DNA of 64,000 nt, taken from NCBI GenBank assembly GCA_005656395.1, contig SRSI01000071.1:496001-560000 (forward strand). The letters are read 5' to 3'. Of the stretch, positions 24,488 to 37,384 are shown one piece after another (within the stretch, counting starts at the first letter, position 1; each line of letters starts with the position of its first letter). This DNA is from Strongyloides papillosus. Taxonomy: Eukaryota > Nematoda > Chromadorea > Rhabditida > Strongyloididae. Made by a program: the position numbers and the translations under genes. The notes under the pieces were generated by a model, which saw nothing but the letters and a program-made list of their open reading frames with translations, was not told where the DNA came from and made no database searches.

Positions 24488-26386
24488 ATGACTTCTTATG
24501 GTATGCCAATATTTTTTGGTATCCTTATTATGTTACTTATAAATAACATTGTAATTAATGGTCAAGATACTGGAAGAATAATTGATATTAGAAAAATTGT
24601 AAAAGTAAGTTTACATTTTTTATTACTTTACAAAAATCTTAATTTATTCAAGGATACATTAGATTATGTTCGTACAGTTCCAGCACCAGAACCATTTAAA
24701 AGTATGATTTACAATCCAGTTATACAACAACAAAATCCACAGGTTTTACCTATTGTTAATGGCCAAAATCTTCCGATAGGAGCGTCACAAGTCTTTGCCC
24801 CACCATCTAGAAATGATGTTGATAAACTTTTCCACCTACCAGCAGATATTCTTGAGAAACTTGCAAGTGATGCAGGATATATACCGGAGAAGAAACCTAC
24901 TTACTCTAATTATAAAGAAACTTCACAAGTTTTAACAAATCCCAGTCCATCATTGGGAGGTTTTAATTTTAATGTAGCTAATGAAAACGGTAAACAACAA
25001 ACAATGGAGGAGATCATTCAACAACTTCAAGCTCAAGTATCAAAAGCTCAAACTCCTCCAATGAAAGTTGTTACTGAGAATGTTCAAATTGAACCTGTAA
25101 TGACAACAACAACTGTACCATCAAATGTAAATAATGGAAAAATGATTGATAATATAAATAGTACAGATAGCTCTCAAATTAATACTAATAACAACTTTAA
25201 TATTTTATCACAAATCTCTGATATATTAGCAGGAAAACAAACAAATGAGACATTAATGATTCAAAGCATTTTAGCTAGTACTACAGAAACTCCTTCATTA
25301 ATTCAACAAACAGAAAAAACTACCTCTCCACCAATTCTCCTCCATCATCAGCAGATGGTTTTAATCTTCATGGACAAGAGATAATTCTTAATGGTCAGAA
25401 GTATATTTTAACAAAACCAACATCTGAAGAAGATAGTGAAAACGTAAAGAATAATTTTGTATTAAAAGGAAAGAATGAGGAAGAAGGGGAGAATAAGTTA
25501 GATAGTAATGAAGCACAAAGAAGTTCTGAATATACTAGCAATGAGAAAGAAATTGAAGATCAAAGTAATGTAACTGAAGAGGAGAAAGACACTACTCAAG
25601 AGATGGAAGATCCAAAGGTTACTACAACGATTCCTGATGAAATAAAAGGTGTAACATTGGCAATTAATCCAGCTACAAAAACAGTAACCTCTGAATCTGG
25701 AAGTTTTGTACAAGCCGAGTTTATCAGTGAAAACACTAATCCACAAACAACAAAGAATTTACCAAAAAGCCTTGAATTATTATTAATGGAACAATTAGAG
25801 AAAGAGCAAATTAAAGGTGCTGAAGAACAAAGGAAATTTTTACTTCGTCAAAGGACACCTGTAGATGATAATTCATTACCAAGTATCTTTTTTAATAATG
25901 AAGATGAATTAAAGAAAGGAAAACAATTAACACCAATTAGTATTCATAAATTAAGTAACACCCCATTGAAAGAGATATCTATTAACATCGATAAGGTAAC
26001 TGGGGCACAACAACAACCGATTGAAGATAGAGTAGAACGTTTGAGGAAAAGCTTTAATGAACAAAGGAGAATCTTAGCATTTAAGAGTCGCAGTTATTTT
26101 CAAGAAATAAATTAACTGTAAGTTCTATGATGCATAATTCATCAATTACCACATTCTTGTGATAAATTTATATTTTTTGTAGAAAAGTTCACAACCATTT
26201 TTGGCAGTAACATTTTGTCAAAAACTAAGTGATATGTCAAAGGAGATTGGAAGTAATGATATTGTTGAGATGGCAGAGGAGAATTGCAAGTTAATAACGA
26301 ATTATTATCCAGATTTAACATGTAATGAAGTTTTACAATATGCAGAACATTGTTTATTATTAATGAAGTTGGAAAAGAAAAACTAA
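24488..26386 (+). CDS. Secreted low-complexity protein of unknown function; frame is discontinuous
   Basis: Not recognised. Exon 1 (24488-24604) encodes a signal peptide (MTSYGMPIFFGILIMLLI...). Intron 24605-24652 is 48 nt, a multiple of three, so it can be mistaken for coding. Exon 2 from 24653 is rich in Gln, Asn, Thr, Ser and Pro with threonine runs, as in extracellular matrix or mucin-like linkers. Its frame ends at a TAA (25382-25384), but a long open frame shifted by one base continues from about 25300 to 26115. Two explanations fit: a 74-nt intron 25278-25351 (phases agree, giving 501 residues, stop at 26113-26115), or a missing base near 25300-25345. A further exon-like stretch (26183-26386) after a good acceptor (TTTTTTGTAG) encodes four cysteines and a helical tail; joining it through the donor at 26118 needs one extra base before the stop at 26113. 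All parts have the same coding style, so I treat them as one locus. Confidence 0.6.
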
Positions 26387-26741
26387 GAATAAAAGATATA
26401 TTTTATATATAAATCACATAATAAAATGTTTATGTAAGAAAAAGCTCTCATTTAATAAAATATATTATATCATATATATGTATATCTTACATATACATAT
26501 TTTAACCCCTGTTTTATTACATAACAATCAAATAAAGGTTTTGCAATACTAAGTTAAACTTTTAAAATGGATTTATTGCTAGATTTTTCTTCTTCTTTCT
26601 TAATTACATAACACTTCAACTCAATTTATGAAATTATTTAATTTAATTTTTATCGTATTATTAAACTTTGATAGCTAGATAAATTATCATTATTTATTGT
26701 ACCTCTTTTTTACAATTAATCGCACTATGATATAATAAAGT

Positions 26742-26771
26742 TCAGATTGGAACAATTTTTATCCAATCTGA
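26742..26771. other. Perfect 10-bp inverted repeat (stem-loop)
   Basis: TCAGATTGGA at 26742-26751 and TCCAATCTGA at 26762-26771 are exact reverse complements separated by a 10-nt A/T-rich loop. It lies about 360 bp downstream of the preceding gene. The role is unknown. Confidence 0.5.
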
Positions 26772-29700
26772 TGATATTGGTAATCTAATTAATTAACTAA
26801 TCCGATTATATTTTCTTTCCTTGTCTCTCTTTTCCCTTCTGTTTTGGAGACAAAAACAATAATTCCAATAATAATTTATATTTATTTATTCCGTTCCTTA
26901 AAGTTATAGATAAATAAATATATATATTTTTAACTTCATCATTTTACATATTTATATATAACATCCCATTTGAGAAGTGTTTTGATGATTAATTGTAATT
27001 TTTGTCATCGTTTACCAAAAACTGTCATTGTTATATGTTTATACTTATAGAATAGCTAAAAAGTATATTTTATTCATTTTGATATGACAAGTATAAAAGT
27101 ATGGCATATTATTTATTTTTAATTTTTATGGTTATATGAAGGAAAAGTTTTTTTAGTGATTCTTAAATGTCAATGTCATCTAATTATGATTTATGTTTGA
27201 GGCATATATTGAGTCTCTATTGATATTTAATTTAATCACTAATAAGTATTTAATATAACGTCAAAATGAAAATTATTTTTGTGTCTCTTTTTTGTTCTTA
27301 TTTAATCGATGTTATGATAGTGATACCTTTTTTGTAATTTAAATTTTATTTTTTTTAATAATATAGAATTTTATTAATTAATAAGTATAACTGTTCTCCC
27401 TCTTAATATTATTGAAAAGTTTTATTAAAATCAATTGCCACAGTATTTTTGAGGCCTCGTTCTTCGGGTATAATAGATAAATTGTTAAAAAAAAGAGGAT
27501 TAGACGATATTAAAATACAAATAGTCTTCTTTAGATTTTTGCTCAATTTATTTAATAATTATTCATTACATTTTATGTTTTCTTATATCATTATAAAAGT
27601 AGAAAAAAATTCATTATAATTTTACCTATCATTTTGCAAATAATGTTAAAGCAAGGAACAAAATTGATACACATTTTTTTTTGTTGTGCCTTGAACATTC
27701 TTAATATATATATTTTTTTAAAGAAAGACTGTAAGTAAATTTTTTTATAACTTTATTGATGTATGTATTTTATATTTTAAAATTTATGTGATATAAAAAT
27801 TATGAAAATCGTTTCGTAAAATTGATAAGTAGTAAAATATCAATTGTTTAAGTTAGCAATATAATATTAAAACATCCCAAGAGATCCAATTTATATATAT
27901 TTGCATGTTGCTTCTTATAAACTTTTTACTGAGACCAAAAATCTGATGGCAAATGATTCTTCTAAGTATAGTTGTTAATAATAGTAAAAATTTTATATCA
28001 AGGCTCTTCTTTTATTTTGTATAGCTATATAGCAAGTGATATCTAATTCTTAAAAATTTGTATGTTTTTCCTCTTAATTTTTAAAAACTTTTAAAATTTG
28101 AACAGTCACTTAAAGAAACATACTTTTATAGGATATATTTTATTATTATATCAAAAAATTTTTTTTCCTTCCTCTAATTAACATCTTAAATGTTTTGTCT
28201 ATATTAAGGCGATAAAAAGGAGAAAGAAGGTACCCTAGGACATACAAATTTTTATATTTGGTGACTTTTTGATAATATATAAAATAAAAAATATTGGACA
28301 TTAATGTAGTTTTACTAAACTTTTATTTTATTATCATTTATAGTTATATTAGAACTAAAAATATTAATTATTTTTTCATTATACTTATGTTATAAATCAT
28401 TTCCTTTGTATAAAATTTTTTAACTTATCAGTGTATTATTATAAACAGGGAGAAATATTGAGTAATATTAAATAAGTATTTAATTTTTATATTGTAATAA
28501 AAATAAAGAAAAAACTTCTATCTTTCTTTATCCTCAATATTATGGTGTTTTAAAGTACTTTATTACTAATTATTCTTACACCAATTTTAAACATTTCCAA
28601 GTAGTATCATTTTAAAATCGCATCATATCAATATCATAAAATCAGCGTTCATATGTCTTTTTTATTTTTATATAAGAAAATTGGATATATTATTGCTTTA
28701 CATAAGTCTCAACCTTAAAATTGTTCTTACTTATTGTGTTTTCACTTGTAAATTTTAATATATTAATAATTTGATATGTTAAAATTCTTTCATTTATGAT
28801 TTATTATTGTTATAAGATATTTGAAGTTCAGGAATATATTTAAAGTTGTAATAATATGGCACTAATATACATTATAGATTTTGGCATCTTTGATGTTTAT
28901 AATAGTACATATTTGAGTAAGAATTTTATTTATTTTGATATACGTTCTTTTATAAAAATATTGTTATTAGGAAGTTTTATATAAATATAAACATTGAAAA
29001 TACTACTAAAGGGAACCGATTATGTATCACCTTCTTAATAATTTTAAACTTTTAAAATGCATTATCAAAACAATTATTGTTAATCCCCAATTACCATAAC
29101 CTTCCATAGGAGTATATTTTTGTTCAAATATCATTTAAACGCCGTCTATCCTTTTAAAAATCTTTTTTACATAAAACTTTTTAATATGTGTATGTGCTAA
29201 TATTATACATTTGTTAGGGGGGATAAAATTGTAACCTCTTAAAATATACCCAAACGGTCTTTTATAAAATCGACATATTGTTTTACAATGGTATAGTGTC
29301 AAATATCCCAACAATCACCAGTAATTAAAATGAATGATTAAGAGTTAAAAGGGTAGTAAAAATTTTACAGTAAATGGTAATTAAATAGAAATTATGTTTT
29401 ATTTTTATGGTTTATTTACATTCCGCAAAGTTATTTTGTACCTCATTATCTCTTAAAATACCAATTCTTTATATAATTATGATAATTTATTTTATTTACC
29501 TTTTTATTGTTTTAAAGAATATATATTATATTTTATCAAATCTTTTTACTATTTTTAAATTGATCACATAAATTATACGTATATTCCAATTATCCTATTA
29601 AAAATAAGAAGAACTTATCACTTCTAACTTTTTAAAATATATATTAGTATGATATGCCAATATTATACTACCTTGCCATTATAATATAATATATAGGTAA

Positions 29701-31949
29701 ATAAATATACATTAATATAGTATAATTTAACTAACGGCATCTCACTAACCCTTTATATTACTATGACCTTCCCTCATTTCGAAACTTTTCTACCTTTTTA
29801 TTTCATTATTATAAACGACTTTGTGATTTACGGCACATTCATTTGACTCACAGATATATAAATATCTATGTTTTCATTTGTTTCATCTGACCAGAAGTTC
29901 ATAGAAGTCTCTTCTCCGTCATTATAGTATTGATGATCACAATTTAAAAGGTGGGTTAACCTTTGACAGTTTAATAAAAAGACTGGCCAAATCAAAATTG
30001 GCAACTGTTGTGGAATGTTTTAATTGTTAACATAATCCTTAAATTTTCCGTTTTACTTTTTTCTCCCTCTCACTAATCTATTCATTTATCGCAACTCCTT
30101 TGTTAAATCTTTCACTACAATTGTTTATTAATAACTTATACATTATATTTTTTATGTTATTAAGTAATAATATAAAAAGTATTGTTATATTAAAAAATAT
30201 TTTAAGTTTGCAACATGTAAAGTGTTAAGAATTGAATAAATTTTTACTCTTTTTATAATATGTAATATTGCTCATTTATATTTTAAAATTTTGTTATTTC
30301 TATATATCATTATGTAAAGCTCTCTATATAGTTTAGCTATCAATTCATTTGAAAGAAAGATAAAAGATTCTTTTTTGTGTATTTTTGTTTTAAGTAAAAT
30401 TTTTTATAAATTTATGTATATTTATCATTAAGAAGAAGTATAATGTCTTTATAATTGTGATAAACTTTAACACCAGAAATGTTGTACTATTTGCCTTCGA
30501 CATTTTCTCCTGTCTAAATAAATATTATAAGTTATCCATTTTATTTTTAAAATACACCATTTTTGGAATTTTTAGCAATTTACATGGAAGTATATTGAAA
30601 AGGACTACAATAATTAAGATATGTAATAAAAATAAGAAAAGTTGTTGGTACTTAATAATAGACTATACTTCTTTATCTTTAAATCCTTATTCTCTTTAAC
30701 TTTTAAGTACTCTTGTTATAAAATGGATCCTAAAAATAAACCTTGGTGTGATTATATAAATATAAAATATATATATGAAACCTTGTTTTTAGAGATATAA
30801 GGACTTATCTTATAATTTCAATTTTGTTAATTGTAATGGCAGCTTGTTTCTATGTTGATATATCACTTCATGGTAAAATGAATTTACTGAAACTTCATTA
30901 AATGTTAAATCTATTTTTCCATCCTAATTATTCTAATTTTACCATTTAACCAAAAATTTATCACCTAATCATTAATCATAATACTATCTTTTCATCATAT
31001 ATGACTTACCACTCTTTATCCTTAATGTTTAATGTGTCTATAAATTTATATGCATCAATTTAAACTTTTAAGTTATGCTACCAAATCCATTTCATCAATT
31101 ACTTAATTCTTTTTAATCATATTAGATTTTTGTTAACCCTACCACAACCATTTTCATTATTAATCTTTTATCTTATAACAACCCATCTATTACTTATCAA
31201 ATTTTTTTATATTAAAAAGATTTTAAGTTTGGTTTATAAAAATAACAAAAAAAATTGGTTAATAATATATATTGTGTTTTTATTTGTCTAAACATACAGC
31301 TAGATACAATAATTTTTGATTAATTTCTTCATTAATGACTATGAGGTAAATACATTTATTATACTTTTCACAAAGAGAAAAATAATGATAATAAAATTGC
31401 TTGGAGGAAAATTATACAGTTTGTTTTGGATTAAATAATATACATATATATTATATATACAAATCTCAGCATGAATTATCCTCACATTGATTTTCTCATA
31501 CTTCCTTAAATTACCATTTTAAAATAATATTTTCATCTTTAATTAGTATTCATTTCATCTTAATAAGCATAACTTTTCTCTTTTTTTTTAAATATATTTA
31601 GTTTAAATTTTAATTTAAAATGCTACTTCTTAAAAACCTAAAATAAATAACTATACAATTTTTTTTCTTTTGGGATTTTTATTTAAATTAATTTATGAAA
31701 ATGCTTTACTCTATTATTATTAATTGTATCATTATTTATTTTTGGCATTAACAATTAATCATCTGAACATCTTTTTTATTATTACTTAATTTAACGTGTT
31801 TGTTATAATAATTCATGGCGTTAAAACAAGTCATTATTTCATCTTAATATATGTTATCTTTATTCTTTTTAATAAAAGGGAAATAGACAATCTATTACCA
31901 ATTATGATTAGATTTAATTTATAAGAACAAATAAAGTCAGATTATCTAC

Positions 31950-32015
31950 TTTAATCAAGTGGATCTGGTGCCAGCAGCAGTTGATGCGCTAACAGATTTC
32001 GTGGAAAATCATAGA
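31950..32015. promoter_or_regulatory. GC-rich island upstream of the syg-2-like gene
   Basis: About 60 bp containing GTGCCAGCAGCAGTTGATGC is close to 50% GC in surroundings near 20%. It lies about 240-300 bp upstream of the start codon of the nephrin-like gene and includes an E-box-like CAGTTG core. It could be a promoter or enhancer element, or an unrecognised exon; an open plus-strand frame crosses it but has no family signature. Confidence 0.35.
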
Positions 32016-32214
32016 CAAATTAGTTTATGTCATTTATTAAGTAGTATACTTATTAGTTACAAATAACTCATTTCTAACATTTGATTACTCAATCACTTCT
32101 ATTATTTTTCCTACTCATCCTCTTTCTATCTGTCTCTTTTCTCAAGTACACAATGTAGCTTTTTTAATATCTCATATATCTATATATATCATGTATGATA
32201 GTAGTTAATTTATT

Positions 32215-32228
32215 ATTTATTTGTTTAG
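32215..32228 (+). other. Putative spliced-leader acceptor of the syg-2-like gene
   Basis: TTTATTTGTTTAG ends at 32228, 20 nt before the chosen ATG (32249). It would remove the in-frame upstream ATG at 32195, so it favours the 32249 start. Confidence 0.45.
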
Positions 32229-32248
32229 ATTACTATTTTGGGTATGAT

Positions 32249-35200
32249 ATGAAGCTTATTAGAATGCCGCTAATATTATATAAGTCGGTTTTTTTACTAA
32301 TATTTTACTTATCAAATATAATATGTCAAATAAATATTATTCATGACTTCCCTCAAAATGTATCAACTTTAATTGGTTCAGATGTTACATTAAAATGTTC
32401 AGCAATCCCTGATTCAAGGGCACAATTTACACAAATCCAATGGAAGGATAGCTCAAATTTTTTGCTTGGTACACAAACTCCTGGTACTCTACCAGGTCAT
32501 GATGGCCGTTACTCATATATTCGTAACTCAAAGGATGAACTTAATTTAAATATAAGGAGAGTTAAGTTAACTGATGATGGTATATTTGAATGTCAATTAG
32601 TACGTCCTGGTCGTAAACCCCAAAAGGCCCCAGCATATTTAGAAGTTTTAGGTATGTTATTATTTATAGAACCATGCAATTATATAACTTTTTAATCATT
32701 ATAAATTTAGTTCCACCAACTAATGTTTACTTTGTAAATTATGCTTCTGGAACAACATTAGATATCCGAGAGGGTACTAATTTAAATATTACTTGTGCAT
32801 CATCTTTATCAAAACCTAAAACTGATATTAAATGGTACATTAATGGACAATCATTTGAGGGTGAAGATATTGAAGAATGGGGAGAGATGTATGGAAATAA
32901 AACAATATCATCATTTTCCTCTATTGTTTGGAGACCATCAAGAGGCGATGCTTATAAACTTGTTACTTGTGAAGGTAAACATGATAAAACAAATACCAAG
33001 AAACGCTCAAATGTAACAATAAATGTATTATATCCACCAGAGAAGCCGAATATTATATTTAGAAGTAATAGCGGTAGTAAAGATTCTATTCGTGCTGGAG
33101 ATAAAGTTAGTTTATTATGTATTGTTAAAGGTGGTAACCCAAAACCAATTGTATCATGGTATTCGAATGGTATTAAAATTGAAAGTGACTATGAGTATAA
33201 TGAAAGTAATAAAGAAACACAATCAGTCTACTCTTTTACTGCAGAGGCAGTTGATAATGATGCTATTTATGAGTGTCGTGCTAGTAATGGTATTGGTTAT
33301 GAGTATTCTTCACAAAAAATAGAGTTATCAGTTATGTATAAACCATTGAAAGTTGAATTGTTAGGGAAACCAGCAATAAAACCAGGAGAAAATTTGCCAC
33401 TTCAATGTATCTCGCGTAAATCTAATCCACCTGCTGTTATAACATGGCAAGTTAATGGTCAAGAGGTTCAATCAGATAATTCAAGGAGTGGCAATTTAAT
33501 TGGTAGTACTCAAGAGACGATATCAAATATATCATTAAACTATAATGATATTTTTAATACCAATGGTGAAGTTATTGTTAAATGTTTTGCTAGGAATGTT
33601 ATGGGAATTGCTGAGGAACAACAATTAATTAGAATTTTATCACCACCAAGTAAACCTGAAATTTTTGGTGTTAATGAAAATCATTATAACGAGGGAGATT
33701 ATCTTAATCTTACATGTGAGTCAAGAGGCGGTAATCCTCTAGCTTCATTGTCATGGCATCGGGGAATTGAAAAGGTAAGTGTTATAGAGAAATTTAAAGT
33801 TTTATTATTTTTTTATATAAATTTAGAAATTAATTAAACATCATAATCATAAATCTAAAATTCGTTGGAAAAAGGTTAGATTATATATAGATAGTTATTT
33901 TTGTTTATTATTTGTGATGTGTTTTTTCATTGTTTTCATATATACTATTTATTTTGTATATTTATTTTAATGTAATTATTTAATTATAGTTAAATAGTTC
34001 ACAAACATTAATAGCTGGAGACATATCACAAAGTATTATTTCATTGAAAATTGATCGATCAATGAATAGGAGACCAATAAGATGTGAGGCAGAGAATGAA
34101 GCATTGGCAACACCCTATGAGGTATCGAAAACGATACATGTTGTCTATCCACCTCGCCATCTTAATATTAGAGTAGCTGATCCATCAAGAAATTATGTAA
34201 GAGCAAGTGAAGCATCATATTTAATATGTACGTCAATCCTATCAAACCCTGCGCCTCATATAACGTGGGAAATCAATTTACCAAAGGATGTTCAACCAAA
34301 AGTTATGCATGGTGAGTATTTGAAACGCAATGAATCTGAATATGGTGATTGGTTTATTGAGAATCGTTTAACATTTACACCAACAGAAGAGATGAATGGG
34401 CTATCTGTACAATGTATAGCAAGTCATTCAAATTGGAAAGAACCAGTGGTTGCTAAGTATACACTAAATGTTTATTATTCACCAAAAATTAATTATTATC
34501 AAGATAAGATAAGTCTTCAGGTAATAGAAGGTGAAGATTTTCGTGAAAATTTAACAATTAATGCTAATCCACCTGTCTCATCATGGCTATGGAAGAAGGG
34601 TGGTGTACCATTTGCTGGTAGAGTTGGGGGAATATATGCTCATGGTAATACAATATCAGGACAAAGAATATCTAAAAAAGATTCTGGTGTATATACACTT
34701 GTCGCATCAAATATTGTAGGAAATGCTAATACTACTGTTGTTCTAACAGTACAATATCCAGCCCGTATTGTTCATATAACATCTCCGATCTATGCAAATG
34801 AAGGCGAAAATGTTGTATTTGAATGTGAGGGTGAAGGAGAACCAAGAACTGATGAGATGCTAAAATGGTTTCGTAATGGTAAAGTTGTTGGTTCAATGAT
34901 GCGTGAACAAAAAAGAGCAGTATTGAGGGTAAATGCAACACAAAGTAATGATGGAAAGTATACATGCATTGCTGATAATGGTATTGGGAAACCTCATAAA
35001 CAAGATGCATACTTATTAGTTAAACGTGCTCCGATTGCTATAAAAGATAATATAGCAAGGAGAGCTGCAGGAGATATTGGTAGTACAGCTTCAATAAAAT
35101 GCAAAGCAACAGCAGTACCTTTTGCATATTTTAAATGGATAATTGAGGGTGATAAAAGACCTGTAAATGATAATTCAACAAAATATGCATTTTATGATCG

Positions 35201-36530
35201 TCAACTTGACTACACAACATTTGAATCAAACTTGTACATACAAAATGTTGATGAAAGTGATTACAAGAAGAAAATTACGTGTATTGTAGCTAATCAGATG
35301 GGTGAAGATAAAGTAGAAATATCATTAGGGCCCCTCACATTTCCTGATACACCAAGTGATGTTAATTTAATTGATGTGACAAATAATACCTTAAGTATTG
35401 GTTGGTTACCAGGATTTGACGGTGGTTCACCACAACATTTTGAAGTTAGATATCAAAGTATAGCAACAAAGGAATCATATACACTTAATACATCCTCAAC
35501 TAGCATAAATTTGACAAACCTTTATCCATTACAAAGTTATCAATTTCAAGTACGATCTCATAATAGACATGGTGGTGTTTCAGATTATACAATACCTAAA
35601 ATATTTCATACAATATCAATTGATGGATCAATAAATGAAATAAAGCCATATACATTTTCTATAGCTGAGGTACCAAAATGGATAATAATAACAATTATTC
35701 TTGCTGTAATCTTTTGTCTTTTTATTAATCTTATCTTAATATGTCGTCATAAACGAAACGATGCTAAAAAGAAAATTGAAGAGAAAACAAAGATGATGCG
35801 TAATTTACAGAGTTGTGATGGAGGAATAATAAATGGGATACAAAAGTATGGGACAATGACACCATGTACAATAAGGAAACCACTTACTGATTTACGACAT
35901 CCTAGTTCACAAGAAATGTTACAGGATATGGGTAGTGAAGATGAGACATCCGTTAGGACAATGATTGAAAATCCCCAACATAGTGGTAATTTTGTTCATG
36001 TTAGCCAACCAAATTATATAGACGATCATGTTATGGTACAATATGACATAGATTCAACGATGTATGCTGATATGATGAGAAGAAATTCACCAGCAATACT
36101 GTCACATATACCACAATCACAATATGACGTTGATTTTGATGCTTCAATTCCGAGGTTGATGACACCATCATATGTTCCGTTATCAATATACAATAATAAT
36201 GGGGAAGTAACAAATTTGGCAAATAATAAAATGGCAACAGAAAGTTATCGCGATATTAAGAAAGCTTTTGAATCACCAGGTCAGGTTAAGAGGGTTTGCC
36301 ATCAGCATTCAACATTACCTCATGATGTAAATACGTTACGTTCCCAAGGAAGTATACCACCACCATCAGATGAATACCAATCATATCAGTATAATAGCGA
36401 AACGTTAAACAATAATAGACGCTATGTACCTCGATCTCCACAAGTTTTAAGTACCTTTGGTCAACCATCAACAACAACAACATTTGTTATGGGAAATGAT
36501 TATTTAGTATCGGATGGAGATCTTGTCTAA
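32249..36530 (+). CDS. syg-2: Nephrin/SYG-2-like immunoglobulin-superfamily adhesion receptor
   Basis: Single-pass membrane adhesion protein of 1335 residues. Exons 32249-32651, 32711-33774, 33990-36530, all in phase. Signal peptide about residues 1-28 (LYKSVFLLIFYLSNIICQ). I count nine Ig-like units: residues 30-134 first, then repeated units each with a core Trp and a D-x-Y/F-x-C strand, joined by YPP/SPP linkers. The seventh unit (around 34480-34755) lacks both core cysteines but keeps DSGVYT. A single FN3 domain (about 941-1040, from PDTPSDVNL) precedes the transmembrane helix (about 1053-1076, WIIITIILAVIFCLF). The roughly 260-residue cytoplasmic tail is Tyr/Pro/Asn-rich and ends GDLV, a possible PDZ-binding end. 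The Ig array plus one FN3 matches nephrin, Hibris and C. elegans SYG-2, the partner of SYG-1 in synapse placement. AATAAA lies at 36560-36565. Orthology rests on architecture and wording, not on a search. Confidence 0.85.
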
Positions 36531-37384
36531 AAATGATGGTTATTGAATTATCAATTACCAATAAATAAGTGATTTCTCTATTTTAATTTTAATTAAATAG
36601 TTTCAATTTTCATGCATTCCCGTTTCCGGTATATTTCACGCAATAACTTTTTCCCCCTTTTGACGGGTGTTTTTTTCGAAATAATATTAAAGAATTATAA
36701 TGAAAAAAAATTCAAAAAAGAAATGAAAAAAAAGGAATATAATTTTTATTTCTGCGATCTTAAGCATAATTTTAATATTTATTAATACGATTTTTTTTGT
36801 TTTCTATTGAATATTTATATATTATTTTAATTGGCAATAATGAAAGAAAATAATAACAAATATATTACATAATATAAATTTCAAGTGTTCAAGTTGATCC
36901 TTTATTTGGAAAGATTAATATTTCTTAATCAGATAATGTATATTAATAAGTGTTATTGTTATATGAAACTTTACACATCTATTATATACTAATAAGCTAA
37001 TTCCTTAATCTCTTTATTAACAGATAAAAAGTCAATCACAGTTGAAAACTTTACATATTAAGAAAAAATGTGATGAAACTTACACTGGTAAATAAAAAGT
37101 TTCTATTTACTTAAGAGATATTGCGTGTAAGCTTGCATATATTTCCTCAATATAAATATTAGCTTAGACCGCCCTCTAACAAAAGTAATAGATATATATA
37201 ATATATTTATATACAATATAAAATTATAAAAAGGTATCATTATTTCATTGGTTATCTTTTTAAAATAAAAGGCGTGGTAAAATTATTATAAAGTTTAAGA
37301 TTTTAAATAACTTTAATAAAATATTTCTTTTTAAAAACTTAACATTTAGACGTATCCTTTTTGTTTCTTTTTTAATTATTTAAA
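36531..37384. other. Intergenic between syg-2-like and DMRT genes
   Basis: About 850 bp. It holds the 3' UTR of the upstream gene (AATAAA 36560-36565) and the promoter of the next. A GGCGTGG box at 37271-37277 would suit a KLF/Sp-type factor, but single short matches are weak evidence. Confidence 0.4.

Larger units (their letters stand above)
26387..32214. other. 5.8-kb intergenic stretch; no gene seen
   Basis: AT-rich DNA with a perfect 10-bp inverted repeat at 26742-26771 and a conspicuous GC-rich island near 31950-32015, a few hundred bases before the next start codon. No coding exon, tRNA or rRNA was recognised. The open frame at 30457-30699 shows no motif. Confidence 0.55.

Noticed and set aside
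24605..24652. Coding read-through between exons 1 and 2 of the secreted protein
   Set aside because: The segment has a GTAAGT donor and TTCAAG acceptor and is only open because its length is a multiple of three.
32195..32248. Upstream ATG extending the SYG-2-like protein
   Set aside because: A splice acceptor at 32228 would remove it, and the signal peptide reads properly from 32249.
34732..35010. Antisense open frame across the SYG-2-like exon 3
   Set aside because: Shadow of the strongly coding sense frame; His/Tyr-rich nonsense translation. Same for 36031-36237, 36286-36483 and 57591-57788.
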